A stretch of 64,000 nucleotides of DNA, from contig JAMJFZ010003581.1 of the NCBI GenBank assembly GCA_026225945.1, positions 4,404,501 through 4,468,500 on the forward strand, read 5' to 3'. Under the pieces are notes generated by a model. The model did not search any database. It saw only the letters and a list, made by a program, of their open reading frames with translations, and was not told the origin of the DNA. Each line of letters begins with the position of its first letter. The first letter of the stretch is position 1. The translations under genes were made by a program, and so were the position numbers. Positions 1-10,175 of this stretch are shown here, piece after piece. Origin of the DNA: Cricetomys ansorgei (lineage: Eukaryota; Chordata; Mammalia; Rodentia; Nesomyidae).

Positions 1-575
1 GTGGAACAGATGGTGAAAGAATTGTAAGAACTAGAGAATCATGGAGTTTACTGTGAGATTTTTGTCTCCCAGGAATGTCAGAAGATATGCCCAGAAAGTC
101 TCACCAACATGACTGCCTAAGCCTGAGCTGAACAAGGACAACACCATGGATTAGGGGGGTAGGGAGCTCACTAGGCCTCAATCCTTCCCAGAGAAATACA
201 AGCAATTAAGGGATGCTGAGAACAGAAGAAATAATTTTCCCCAGGGAAAAGTACATCAATTGGTTATCCAGTACCAAATGGTCAGCCCTGAAAAACATAC
301 ACACAAGTCACATACAAACTATAGACCAAACAACTAATATTTATATATTTAGGAAAATATAGATTATATATTATATACATACATATAACAGAAAAAAATT
401 AATGAAAAACGAGACTGTGAAATCCGACAAAAAAGCAATAGGGACATATGGGAGGGTTTGGAAGGAGGAAAGAGAAGGAGCAAATGATGTAATTATATTG
501 TAGTCTCAAAAAAAATAAAAGAATTTTTAAAAATAAATTAAATAAAAGACAAGAAAGAAGGAGGAGGAGAAGTAA
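1..575 (+). mobile_element. LINE-1 3' UTR end, sense, cut by the left window edge
   Basis: The stretch follows the rodent L1/Lx 3' UTR in order: a segment ending in 'ccaccaatt/acatcaattggttatcc'-type sequence, 'ggtcagccctgaaaaacata', AT-rich ATATA runs near 340-385, then 'tatgggagggtttggaagga' and an A-rich tail from about 509. The body of the element lies outside the window. No ORF2 coding sequence remains here. Assignment is from recalled consensus; the right edge is approximate. Confidence 0.75.
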
Positions 576-1107
576 GCCAGGCATAATGGTATCTGAAATC
601 CCAACTACTAAAGTGCTGGGGTCATTAGAGTCAAACTTATTCTCTGGTGGCCCTAACAAGGTAGGCTTTCCTGCAAGGTCATCTGAAGGACTGTCATATT
701 CTGAAATCTCTTCCTGGAAGGTGAGCTCATCCTCTGGCTGCTAGCCAGCTTCAGCCCTTTCGTCCACCCAGTATGAAATCCCCAGGGAAATTCCATTTGA
801 GGACCTCTGTCTCAACAGTCCCATAGCCAAGGGAAGGTGCACAAAGGCCTCGGTTTTTCATCTCTTCTGTGCTGTGAGGGCAGTTACACTAAAGAGCTGA
901 TGGTAGAAGTCGAAGTTCAAGACCAGCCCAGACCACATAACTGGACCCCATTTCAAAAACATGATGAAATGACATAATTAGTAGCACCGCTAGCATTGGA
1001 CTGCAAATCCTTTCCCAGGTTGGCTTCAAATCGAGAGAATCTGTTGTCTAAAATAAAAGACGATAGTTCCACTCAAAGGCAGTTACTGCTTTCCATCCTT
1101 AATATTT
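576..1107. other. Intergenic stretch with two short B1/B4-like fragments
   Basis: Fragments resembling B1/B4 lie at about 574-630 (gccaggcataatggt, then aagtgctggggt) and 907-960 (gttcaagaccagcccag). I recognise nothing else, and no coding potential. Confidence 0.4.
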
Positions 1108-1362
1108 GTGCTGGTTAGTTTAATAACCTAGAATTGCCTGGGAAGAGAGTCTGGATGAGGAATTATCCAGCTCAGGGTGGCCTGTGGGCATGAGTGTGAG
1201 AGTCTTCTCTCTGCTTGTGACTATGGATGGAATGCCCTGAGCCTCTAGGGTTCCTGCCCTGAGTTTCCAGAAACCATGGGCTTGGAATTTGTAAACCAGA
1301 TGAACCCCCTCCAGGGCTTTTTGTCAGGGTATTTGTTACAGCCACAGAACCAAACTAGGACA
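1108..1362 (+). mobile_element. ORR1-like MaLR LTR, internally shortened
   Basis: The family landmarks appear in order: gctggttagttt, cctgggaagagagtct, ggcctgtgggcatg, then a 3' part ending cagccacagaaccaaactaggaca. It is shorter than the 400-bp relative at 9025 because the middle is reduced. Family name is from memory of rodent MaLR consensus sequences. Confidence 0.6.
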
Positions 1363-1754
1363 ACAACCCCTCCCAATCCCCACCCCCCAGCCTCCCAGGA
1401 AAAAAAGCCAGCTATTTGGAAATTATCAGCCTTAGAGATCATTATCCTAATCAACTGGGAGGCCCTGAAGTTGCCAAACCTGTTACTCTGTCTCCTATGT
1501 TCCTGTTAACAAGTTAAGTTAGAGGATGGCGAGTGTTACAGTTGTCCCTGCTTTGAGCTGAAAACAGACAAAAAGAACATCTTTGTTGACGCCCATTAAG
1601 GGAAAGCTATTTCCTCCTGGTATTGCAGGCTACTTTATAAATGTTTTTCTTTATTAGTTTTTAATTTAATTATTTTTTTAATTCCCTTTTCCGTCTTTAT
1701 TCTTTCGTTTCTTTTCTTCTCTTTCCACTGTTTGCTTTTCTTTTCTTTTTCTTT
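1363..1754. other. No recognised feature; pyrimidine-rich towards the right
   Basis: The only notable property is a T/C-rich run from about 1640 to 1765, partly the oligo-T tail of the adjoining antisense B1. No gene or named repeat was recognised. Confidence 0.5.
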
Positions 1755-1905
1755 CTCTGGTTTTTCAGGCTCTCACTACGTTGTAGCCTTGGCTATCCTG
1801 GAATTCCCTATGTCAACCAGATGGACCTGAAACTCAGAGACCCACCTGCCTCTGCCTATGCTGGGATGCTGGGATTCAAGCTGCATGCCAATATGCCCAG
1901 TTTGG
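1755..1905 (-). mobile_element. B1 SINE, antisense
   Basis: An oligo-T lead is followed by the complement of B1 landmarks: tatcctggaattc, cccacctgcctctgcc, and tgctgggattcaag. Confidence 0.8.
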
Positions 1906-1934
1906 TTTTTTTTTAAGACATATTTTTATGTTTA

Positions 1935-2134
1935 AGGGCTGGAGAGATGGTTCAATGGTTAAGAGCTCTTGCTGCTCTTCCAAAGGGCCCGGGTTCAATT
2001 CCCAGCACCCACATGGCAGCTCACAACTGTCTCTAATTCCTGTTCCAGGGGACCTGACACCCTTACACTGACATACACGCAGGCAAAACTCAAATGCACA
2101 TAGAATAAAAATAAATAAATAAATATTTTTAAAG
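1935..2134 (+). mobile_element. B2 SINE, sense
   Basis: Nearly complete B2. The tRNA-derived head 'gggctggagagatggttcaa' and B box 'gggttcaattcccagcaccc' are visible, followed by an ATAAATAA-rich tail. It lies head-to-tail opposite the B2/B3 copy at 2140, making an inverted SINE pair. Confidence 0.9.
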
Positions 2135-2139
2135 ACACA

Positions 2140-2367
2140 TTTTTATTTCTGAATATGTATGCAAGTGAGTGAGTGGTGTATGTGTATGTGTATGTGTGTG
2201 TGTGTGTGTGTGTGTGCTTACATGAGTGCAGGTACCAAAAAGAGGTGATCGGATCCACTAGAGCTGGAGTTAGAGGCAGTGTTGAACTGTCCAATCGTGG
2301 TTATAGGGCACCCAACTCAAGTACTCTGCCACTCACTCTTACCCACTGAACCATCCATCCAGCCCCA
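2140..2367 (-). mobile_element. B2/B3 SINE, antisense, carrying a (TG)n tract
   Basis: The complement of the B2 3' half (gatcggatccactagagctg) comes first, and the element ends in 'gaaccatccatccagcccc', the complement of the B2 head. A (TG)n microsatellite with TATG interruptions lies at about 2174-2216. Confidence 0.8.
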
Positions 2368-2399
2368 TCTCCTTAACGTTTTATTATCTGCTCTGTTCC

Positions 2400-2900
2400 A
2401 CGACTTTTGGTCAAAAGAACGGAATCTGAGTTTTATCTCAGGCCTGGGTTGAGACATGACTTTGTGAACTACCAGGAACATTTTTGTGATCTACTAGGAA
2501 GCAGGAGGTTTTCTGGGAAAGAACAAAAACATACAGTTGTCCCCTCCCTTTGAGAGGTCATCCCATGGGCCTGTCAATCACCTGGATAGGACAATGCTCC
2601 CCAGGAAAGACTGCGAGCTCCAGATGCTTTAGAAAGTAGCATAAAGCTGCCTAAACATATGGCTAGGCACAGTGGTCTCTCTGGCCATTGTTTATTCTCT
2701 CCCTTGAGGATGTGTCCTCCGCAAGGGTTCCTTAGGCCACCATCTTCTCTCACCCTTGAGAGTGCTTCACATTACTCTGTAATAAATCTTTGGTGTCTCC
2801 TACAGTAAGCTTTGTAGGTCTTACCTGAATTCCCTCCACTGAGATCACAAGAGGCGGGGAGCCAAGAGCAGTCAAGAGACGATCCTTGCAACACAAGCAG
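2400..2900 (+). mobile_element. Possible solo LTR, family not recognised
   Basis: The layout resembles an LTR on the + strand: a U3-like region, a TATA-like 'agcataaagctgcc' near 2640, then 'ctgtaataaatctttggtgt' with an AATAAA near 2781. I could not define TG...CA ends or a target-site duplication, so the call is tentative. It could instead be unique sequence with a chance AATAAA. Confidence 0.35.
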
Positions 2901-3308
2901 TGTACTATTATGCCTCTGCATTTGATAGCCGGGTCTGATTCACTTCACACTTTCAGTAGTTTTCCATTTGTGTCTTCAGAATGGAAGTCTAATGAACATC
3001 CTTCTCAATACTGTCATTCAGCTACCACCGGGCAGCCTGTGAGGCAGGTTTGTCTGATGTAAGTTCCTCGTGCTCTGTAAATGTTCTCATTGTTGGACAC
3101 CCTCCTCACTGGGTATAAACTGACCCTAAGCTGGCTTTGCCAATGATTGTTTCTCCAAACTGTTAGCCTCCAAAGACAACTCTAGGAAGAGACCCCCTGC
3201 TTTACCTATGAACCTGTCAGACCCATTCCGAGAAGTTCCTGGGCCTTTTTCTATTCTTGATTATGCTAAAAATGTATCTGCTGTCTTTCTAGTTGAAGCT
3301 ACAGTGGA
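2901..3308. other. No recognised feature
   Basis: Unique-looking sequence between the possible LTR and a B2. The 137-codon open frame crossing its right end is produced largely by the B2 and its CA tract. Confidence 0.5.
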
Positions 3309-3470
3309 GAGGGCTGGAGAAGTGACCTGGCAGGTAAATGAGTTTGCAGCTTTTACGGAGGATCCAAGGTCAGTTCCCAACACCTACACCGGGCAGCTCA
3401 CAACTGCCTATAATTCCAGCTCTAGGGGATCCAATGCTCTCTTCTGGCCCGTGTGGGAACCTGCACACAT

Positions 3471-3509
<39 letters not shown>

Positions 3510-3536
3510 TAAAAATAAAATCTTAAAAAAAAACAA
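3309..3536 (+). mobile_element. B2 SINE, sense, with (CA)n tail
   Basis: The head 'gggctggagaagtgacctgg' is followed by gatccaaggtcagttcccaaca, ctctaggggatccaatgctc and ctcttctggc, then a (CA)n tract at about 3473-3507 and an A-rich end. Confidence 0.85.
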
Positions 3537-3747
3537 AATCTTAACACACATAAACACTAACTCTTTTTTCTTGTCCATTTATAAGTACTTCTTCACCCTT
3601 ACAAATGCTTTCCTCATTTAATTTTCTTCTATATGGTACTGGTTCTATCAATCACCAGCCCTAAAATGTAGAGGTACCCCTGACATCCTTCAGTGTAGCC
3701 AACAGACTCACAGGTTTAGTTGCTCCCCAACCCCCTTTAAAGACAGG

Positions 3748-3918
3748 ATCTAGCCCAGCATACTAATAGCACATGCCTGTAATCCCTGTACTTGGAAGGC
3801 AATGGCAGGCAAATCTCTGAGTTTGAGGTCAGCCTGGATTACATAGCAAGTTCCATGAAGGCCAGAGCTACATAGTGAAACCCTGTCTCAAAATTAATTA
3901 ATTAATTAATTAATTAAG
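3748..3918 (+). mobile_element. B1-like SINE, sense, ending in (TTAA)n
   Basis: B1 landmarks run from 'gcacatgcctgtaatccctg' to 'gtgaaaccctgtctcaaaat'. The tail continues into a (TTAA)n simple repeat at 3893-3918. Confidence 0.8.
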
Positions 3919-4076
3919 GACAGGGTCTTACCTCAAGTAGGTGGATATCCAACTTGCTATGGAACTTGGCATCCGTAAACTTCTTTTTAAATTTTGTATT
4001 ACAGTTGTTTGAGAAGGATGTTGGGGAGTTGCTGGGGGAGGATGTGCATTGCCACAGCATACATGTGGATCTTTGT

Positions 4077-4146
4077 GTGGTTTAGGTATCAGTGTAATTA
4101 CTGTGGCCTCGTAGAATGAGTTCAGCAGTGTTACTTCTGCTTATAC
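4077..4146 (-). mobile_element. Short antisense LINE-1 ORF2 fragment
   Basis: The sequence 'ggtatcagtgtaattactgt' plus 'ggcctcgtagaatgagttc' reads as the complement of L1 ORF2 in the reverse-transcriptase region. It abuts the sense ORF2 C-terminal part at 4150. A 5' inversion from twin priming, or a separate old fragment, would both fit. The 4030-4076 stretch may be a B3 scrap. Confidence 0.5.
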
Positions 4147-4149
4147 TGC

Positions 4150-5448
4150 ACTCAATAAGACAAAACGGCAGCCTACAGAAAAGATTGTCACCGGCTCCAC
4201 TTCCGACAGAGGGTTAATAACCAAAATATATAAAGAACTCAAGAAACCAGACATCCACAAAACAAAAAACCCAATTAAAAAAATGGAGTGCAGACCGAAA
4301 GAATTCTCAAAAGAGGAATCTCAAATGGCTGGGAAACACTTAAAGAAATGTTCAACATCCTTAGCCATCCGGGAAATGCAAATCAAAAGTACTCTGAGAT
4401 TCCATCTTACACCTGTCAGAATGGCTAAGATCAATGACACAAGTAACAGCTCCTGCTTGTGAGGATGTGGAGCAAGGGGGACATGCCTACATTGCTGGTG
4501 GGAGTGCAAACTTGTACAGCCACTATGGAAATCTATCCGGTGATTCCTCAGGAAATTGGAAATCCACCTACCTCCAGATCTAGCTTTACCACTCCTGGGT
4601 AATATACCCAAAGGACTTTCTATTTTACCACAAGGACACTTGCTCAACTATGTTTAGAGCAGCTTTGTTCATAATAGCCAGAAACTGGAAACAACCTAGA
4701 TGCCCCTCAACTGAAGAATGAATAAAGAAATTGTGGCACATCTATATAATGGAGTACTACTCAGCTAGTAAAAAAATAAAACAAAAAAGACTACATGAAC
4801 TTTGCAGGCAAATGGATGGAATTAGAAAAAAATCATCCTGAGCGAGGTAACCCAGACCCAGAAAGACATAGTATGTACTCACTTATATGCGGATGTTAAC
4901 TGTTAACCAAAAGACAAAGGTGCTGCAAACCACAGACCCAGAGAGACTATGCAACAAGGGGAACACAGGGATCTCCCTGGTAAAGGGGAAATAGAACAGA
5001 TGATGCAAGTGTGATGGGAAAGGATGGGAATAGGAAGAGAAGGGACCAAGAGAGGAGGGAGGGATGGAGGGAAAGAATATATAGAGAGATGACCAGAATT
5101 GGAGGACATTTAGGGGAGAATCAGGAGACCTAATGCAGTCGAATTTCACTGGAATCAATGAAGGAGACCCTAGCGAAGACCTCTAATAATGGGGGACAGG
5201 GAACCTAAACAGGCTATCTCTTGTAACCAGGTAAGGCTCCCAGTGGTTTGACTGGGACACCATCCCAGCCACAGAAACTTCAACCTATGGCCTATCCTCC
5301 CTACAGGAGCCACTGAAACAACAGAAGGGCAGAACACCATGATCAAGGAATAAACCCATGATTGATACTTCAGGACAGGCCAGGAACTAGAGACTGGATA
5401 GCCAGGATAGGACTTCTAAAGTTATCCTGCTCTCCTCATAGATCAGTA
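4150..5448 (+). pseudogene. LINE-1 ORF2 C-terminal remnant and 3' UTR, part 1
   Basis: Translated in frame, the sequence keeps the conserved L1 ORF2 C-terminal block (…LAIREMQIK…, …HLTPVRMAKI…) and a cysteine-rich stretch that includes HCWWEC. It is dead: an in-frame TGA at 4460-4462 replaces the expected Trp codon, and another TGA follows at 4541-4543. Coding similarity fades near 4,900 ('cactcatatgcggatg'), after which the L1 3' UTR begins. The element is 5' truncated and resumes after the LTR at 5449-5746. Confidence 0.85.
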
Positions 5449-5746
5449 TGTAGTAGTTAGACTGCTGTCAGCACTCACCAAAAAGACAAGGAGTCATTTT
5501 CATAGATGTAAATGCTGCCAAACCTCAGCAGAGGGAACCACTGTCCTGGCTAGTGCCACACTCACAGTGGAACCCTGCGCATCTGAGCTCAGGTGTTTTT
5601 ATTGATTCAGAACTCCTTAGATGCAGATCATAAGCAATCAATTCCCCCAACACCTGCAGACAATACAAAACACCCTAGACAGCCCTTCACCCAACAGTGC
5701 ATATGACAATTATTTTAAACACAACTAAAAATAAACTTGTACAACA
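5449..5746 (-). mobile_element. Solo LTR (ERV, 6-bp target duplication), antisense
   Basis: The LTR is bounded by TG…CA and flanked by TCAGTA (5443-5448) and TCAGTG (5747-5752), a 6-bp target duplication with one mismatch. On the minus strand it carries AATAAA (complement at 5598-5603) followed by 'cacctgagctcag' and 'ggttccctctgctgagg'. It matches the LTR at 18948-19256 along its whole length in the opposite orientation. A 6-bp duplication is usual for class II (ERVK-like) elements. No internal retroviral sequence is present. It sits inside the L1 3' UTR. Confidence 0.85.
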
Positions 5747-5752
5747 TCAGTG

Positions 5753-6325
5753 CCTAGCCCAATCTTTATCAGAGAGGCTTCCTCTGGCAGCTTATAGGAA
5801 CTTATGAAGAGGCCCAAGGCCAAATACAATACAGAGCTCTGGGAGCCCCACGGAAGAGGTGGAGGAAGATTTTGGGGAACAGAGGGTTGAGTACACCAAG
5901 AGAACAAACCCCACCAAGTCAACTGACCAGCACTCTTAGAGGCTCACAGAGCCTGAAATGGTAGACATGGAACTTTCTGGATCCAGCTATGTCTTGAGGT
6001 TGCCTGACTTGGTGCTCTCACAGGACTCATATGGGGGGGAGGGGTCTGGATTGGGGAGGTCTTAATCTTTCACCTTCCCTTGGGGCCCTTCTTCCCCCAA
6101 TGCACTGCCTAGTCTACCCTTGAAGTAGGGAATGGTATCTGGCCCTGTTCCATCTTGTTGTGACATGTTTGAGCAATAACCCTGGTAGAACTGCACTTTC
6201 TTGGGGATAGGAAAGGGTAGGAAGATGGGGACGAGGAGTAGACCTGAAGAAGATAGGTAGGGAGCTGGAAGGAAGGGAGGGTGGTAAGGAAGGGTGTTGG
6301 GATGTACTATATTAGAGAAGAAAAA
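5753..6325 (+). mobile_element. LINE-1 3' UTR, part 2 (after the LTR)
   Basis: Continuation of the L1 at 4150. It shows 'gagtacaccaagagaacaaa' and 'aggctcacagagcctgaaat', then G-rich sequence (6030-6300) and a short A-rich end near 6320. The continuity across 5449-5746 supports later insertion of the LTR into this L1. Confidence 0.75.
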
Positions 6326-6328
6326 AAT

Positions 6329-6432
6329 GTGGGACAGTGGTAGTGCACACTTTTAATCTGCTCGGGAGGAAGAGGCAGGCAGATCTCTATGAGTTTGAAG
6401 CCAGTCTAATCTACAGAGTGATTTCCAGGACA
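6329..6432 (+). mobile_element. B1 SINE, sense, 3' truncated
   Basis: 'agtgcacacttttaatctgc' begins the match, followed by gaggcaggcagatctctatgag and ctacagagtgatttccaggac. The right part of B1 is missing, and unrelated CAGT-rich sequence begins at 6433. Confidence 0.8.
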
Positions 6433-6960
6433 CTCAGCATTAGTTCAACAGTTCAAACAGTTCAACAGAAGAAGTTAGTATCAGGTAGAAAGAGAGAGTC
6501 AATTTGAAGTCAAACAAAGCAGTTCAGTCAGAAAAGTTGCAGGAGTCAGCCAGAGTCTGCCACAGTCAGAAGAGTTAGGTCAGAAACAGTCAGCCCTCTC
6601 AGAGGGTCAGTTTGAACCAGCAGCCTAGAGAAGAGTTTGAGCCAGAACAGCAAGTGAGTTGATCAATTCAGCTCGGAGTTCAGAAGGAGCTAGTCAGAGT
6701 GGTTCAGTCAACAGTAAGTCTCAGAAGCTTAAACATTCCAGATTGTACTGGGACGGAGGCGGAAGCCTTCCAGTTCTAGGACTAAATGTTTTAGATTGTA
6801 TGGAGATTGAAATGTTCCAAGGCTCCAGGACTTAGGACCAGGGATTTAATTAGCCAAAGAATAAACCACCCGTTACCCTTAATCAACATTAACATTATCT
6901 TCTCTTTCTGTTTCTTTTCAACCACTCAGAGCAATATCCTTATTTTATCTATTGAAATAA
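6433..6960. other. CAGTTCA-rich quasi-repetitive block, possibly an LTR remnant
   Basis: From 6440 to about 6720 the sequence is built from scattered short words (gttca, cagtt, gtcag, cagaag) without a fixed period. It is followed by 'tagattgtatggagattg' and 'gaataaaccaccc' near 6860. The AATAAA near the right end suggests an LTR of a family I cannot name. No ends or target duplication were found. Confidence 0.35.
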
Positions 6961-7134
6961 ACTCCTGGTTTTCTGCCTCAGTTTCTCTCTTTTGTTCTCT
7001 CACTTATAGGTCACTTTCTAGAACACTATATAAACATCCTCATTCACCATTGAGATGAGGCTCTTCCCTGTCCTGAGTTACTCCATGTTGTGTAACACCG
7101 TGTTTTTTTGAGCCTATGCCTTGCTCTGAGAGAA

Positions 7135-7690
7135 TATATTTAAGAATTCTACATTCATATAATATTTTTGATCAAATCTACCCCCATTTCCCTCTCCTCT
7201 GATTCCTCCACTATCCTCTCCACTACTTTTTTCTCACAGTGTTATGTGTGCGCTCCCTCTCTCTCTCTCTCTCTCTCTCTGTGTGTCTCTCTCTCTCTCC
7301 AAACCCACTAAGTCCACATAGTGTTACCCATAGATATATAGGTGAGGGACCATCTGCTGGACCATGGGCAGCCTATGAGGACCTACATTCCTGAAGAAAA
7401 CCAACTCTCATTCTCCCAAAGAGTCATCAACTGCTTCTTAAATAGGGATGGGTCTTCATGAGCCCCTTCCCCATCCTTGCTGGGATTTTGGCTGCCTTGA
7501 TCTTGTACAGGACTTGTGTATATGGTCCCAGATGCTCTGAGTTCATGTATGCAAGGACACTATCATCTTTCCCAAGATGTAAGAGACTCCATTTTATAAA
7601 CAGGTTTTTTTGTTTGTTTGTTTGTTTCTTAACTCCATTTTGAGGATGAATGACTCTGAACCCTGGTGGACATGTGAATGGCTCCATTTG
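7135..7690 (-). mobile_element. LINE-1 (Lx-type) 3' UTR, antisense
   Basis: The complement of the L1 3' UTR is recognisable: 'tttttgatcaaatctacccc', a C/T-rich stretch, 'gaagaaaaccaactctcatt', 'ccttgctgggattttggctg' and 'ttgatcttgtacaggacttg'. A (CT)n tract with GTGT lies at about 7255-7300, where rodent L1 3' UTRs commonly have polypyrimidine. The right edge is uncertain. Confidence 0.7.
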
Positions 7691-8383
7691 ACTAACACCC
7701 ACACAGCATAGACTAACAAATGACTAATTCCCGGAAGCAGAAAGAATGCAACCCAATATATTTATCAGGGTGAATTGGGACTGGAGGAGTGCATGAGTAT
7801 ATTAAAATTATATCAGAAAAAAAAAACCAGAGCCCAGAAATTCAGGCACAGCAGACTAAGATAAAAAGAATCCTTACTTAGACCCCACAAAGAGGTAGAC
7901 ACCTAAGACACTAATGAGGAAGGTCCCTACCAGCCAGTCATCTGACAACTCAGTGTGTGTGGCAAGGGACCGACAGCAGAGAACTACCAAGCCCAGCTTG
8001 GTCACCCCTGCTGGCAGTGACTCAAGTGCTGTTGGCAGTACTCAAACTGCAGTCCGTCCCGCCTCCTTTCCATCCGTCTGGACCTGTCATCCCAGCAGCC
8101 ATCTATCCAGCCATCAGTCTATCCAGCCAACCACCTGGACCTGATTTGGCTTTCATAGTCCCACGCCTCACCTCTTCAACTGGGTCAGTTCTTCAGTTCC
8201 ACTGAGACCTGTGACCAGGCAGAGGCTTGATTGGGCAGCAGCCTCTCTAGCTGACCCCCAGTCATTTCACAGAGCTGCAAGGATTTCTCTTCCCAGCTCT
8301 GTCAGCTTTCCTGCCTCGCCAGCCTCTGAGACCACTTGAACTCTGCTGTGGCCTCTTTAAACCCTTTATAACAATTCTCTAAC

Positions 8384-8387
<4 letters not shown>
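7691..8387. other. No recognised feature
   Basis: The segment contains a short A run at 7817 and CCATC/CCAGC-rich sequence around 8060-8140. Two overlapping open frames here (76 and 82 codons) have no recognisable product. A (CA)n tract lies at 8388-8415. Confidence 0.5.
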
Positions 8388-8417
<30 letters not shown>

Positions 8418-8489
8418 ATGGAGGGACTAAATTATGTAGTATGTAATGTGTCATTTGAGAGTTGATATTAGTAATTAAAACTGAAATAA

Positions 8490-8695
8490 AACACTCTGGA
8501 GATGTAGCTCAGGTGGTAGAGTGCTTGCCTGCCCTGTATCAATCACCAACACCACACAAATTGGGCATGGTGTCACACACCTGCAACCCTAGCACTTGGG
8601 AATTAAAGGCAGGAGGATCAAGAGTTTAAGATTGCCCTGCAGCTACATAGAGAGTTAGGACCTAGCCTAGATTATATTGTCAGACTCTATTTCCA
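8490..8695 (+). mobile_element. B4 (ID_B1) SINE, sense
   Basis: An ID-like head 'gatgtagctcaggtggtaga' with gtgcttgcctg is fused to a B1-like half ('gggcatggtgtcacacacct', tagcacttggga), the hallmark of B4. Confidence 0.8.
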
Positions 8696-9024
8696 CTAAA
8701 TTAAAAGACTGTATTGAAGGGCCCATGTTTGACTCTGCCAGCACTGTCAAGGGAAGTGGGACTTCTCGGCAGATTGCTAACAACGGAAGCCACAGTATAC
8801 TGTGAAGTTATTTTACTCAATAAATTCTGACTTTGTGGAAAGACACAAATGGTTTTGACACAGTGAGTTCCCAGCATCCACCCAGGAGTAGACCCACCCC
8901 CGAAACAAATCAGTTAGTGTGTGGTCATTCTTAAAATATGCATGTGTGTCAGAGAATAAACAGGTAAATGGCCAAGGTGTCTGTCTCAGTCATAAAGTAG
9001 GTGCCTAACTTGTCTGAGGCCTTG

Positions 9025-9426
9025 TGTAATGGTGAGTTTCAGTTGTCAACTTGATAAAAATCTAGGATCACCTGGGAAGAAAGTCTAACTGAGGGACTGT
9101 CTAGATCAGGTTGACCTGTGGGCATGTGTTAGTCTTGACTACATTATTTCATGTGGGAAGGCCCAGCCAACTGTAGGCAGCAGCATTCCCTAGGCTGGCT
9201 GTACACAAATGGCAAAAGCAAGCTGATTAGTAAGCGTGCACACATTGGTTTCTCTTTGCTCTTTACTATGAATGTGATGTGACTCACTGTTTTAAGTTCT
9301 TTTCACCTTGACTTCTCTGCTTTGCTGGATTATAGCCTGGACCAATAAACCAAAATAAACCTTTCTCCCCTAAGTTGCTTTTTTGCTGGGCTACTGTTTT
9401 ACAGCAACAGACATGAAATCAAGACA
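9025..9426 (+). mobile_element. ORR1-like MaLR solo LTR with 5-bp target duplication
   Basis: The LTR runs from TGTAATGGTGAG to AAATCAAGACA and is flanked by CCTTG (9020-9024) and CCCTG (9427-9431), a 5-bp duplication with one mismatch as expected for ERVL/MaLR elements. Internal landmarks are 'gttgtcaacttgataaaaat', 'cctgggaagaaagtctaact' and an AATAAA-containing 'ccaaaataaacctttctccc'. It is essentially full length at about 402 bp. Confidence 0.8.
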
Positions 9427-9990
9427 CCCTGGGTTTCATTTCCAATACCACTACATAACTGAATGAATGAATATATTTTAAGTTCACATGTTCATTGAAA
9501 AAACATTTAACATTTAACCATCTGAAACATAAATCAATCATCCTGTGACCTGTAACAAGGACTCTGAGACTGCTTTTGTTAAAAGCATTGATTCATTTGA
9601 GTTTGCAGACGTCCAGGGGATAAGTACAAGACAAAGCACTACCCATTGTCCTAAGGAGGCAACTTCCAATGAGTAGCTCAAAGCAGAATAGCAGCTTGGT
9701 ACATCTGCGTTCAGCTCATGTGTATCTCCTTCCACAGCTTAAACTTCGGGTCAGGTCATGCTCAACTGTGCAAATAGAGACGTTAATCATTTGGGGAGCC
9801 TTAGCAAGGTCTGTGGCACAGGCACGGACTGAGGCACAGCTCCGCTGTCATCTGCTGCAGCCTGAGGCGTTCCCCTGATCTTTTAGGAACGTTGATCCAG
9901 GTAAAATCAGAGTCCTGGCTTCGACACTGAAAGCAGTTTCGAGATTACTCAATAGGAACCTGAGTTAGAGTTTATTAAAGGGATCCTAAT
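9427..9990. other. No recognised feature
   Basis: Single-copy-looking sequence with no repeat I recognise and no convincing coding frame. Confidence 0.5.
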
Positions 9991-9994
9991 AAAA

Positions 9995-10126
9995 GGGGGC
10001 TAAAGAGATGGCTTAGTGGGAAGAGGTGCTTGCTGCCAAGCTTAACCACTTGAGTTAGATCTTTAGGACCCTTATGTTAAAAGGAAAGAACTGACTCCAA
10101 CAAGGTGTCCTATGACCATCAAATGC

Positions 10127-10157
<31 letters not shown>

Positions 10158-10175
10158 ATATAACAAAAAATAAGA
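9995..10175 (+). mobile_element. B3 SINE, sense, with (CA)n
   Basis: 'gggggctaaagagatggctt' starts the tRNA-like head and gtgcttgctgccaagc identifies the B3 subfamily. A (CA)n tract at 10127-10155 precedes the tail. Confidence 0.8.

Noticed and set aside
4150..4900. Functional LINE-1 ORF2
   Set aside because: Only the C-terminal part is present and in-frame stops occur at 4460 and 4541.
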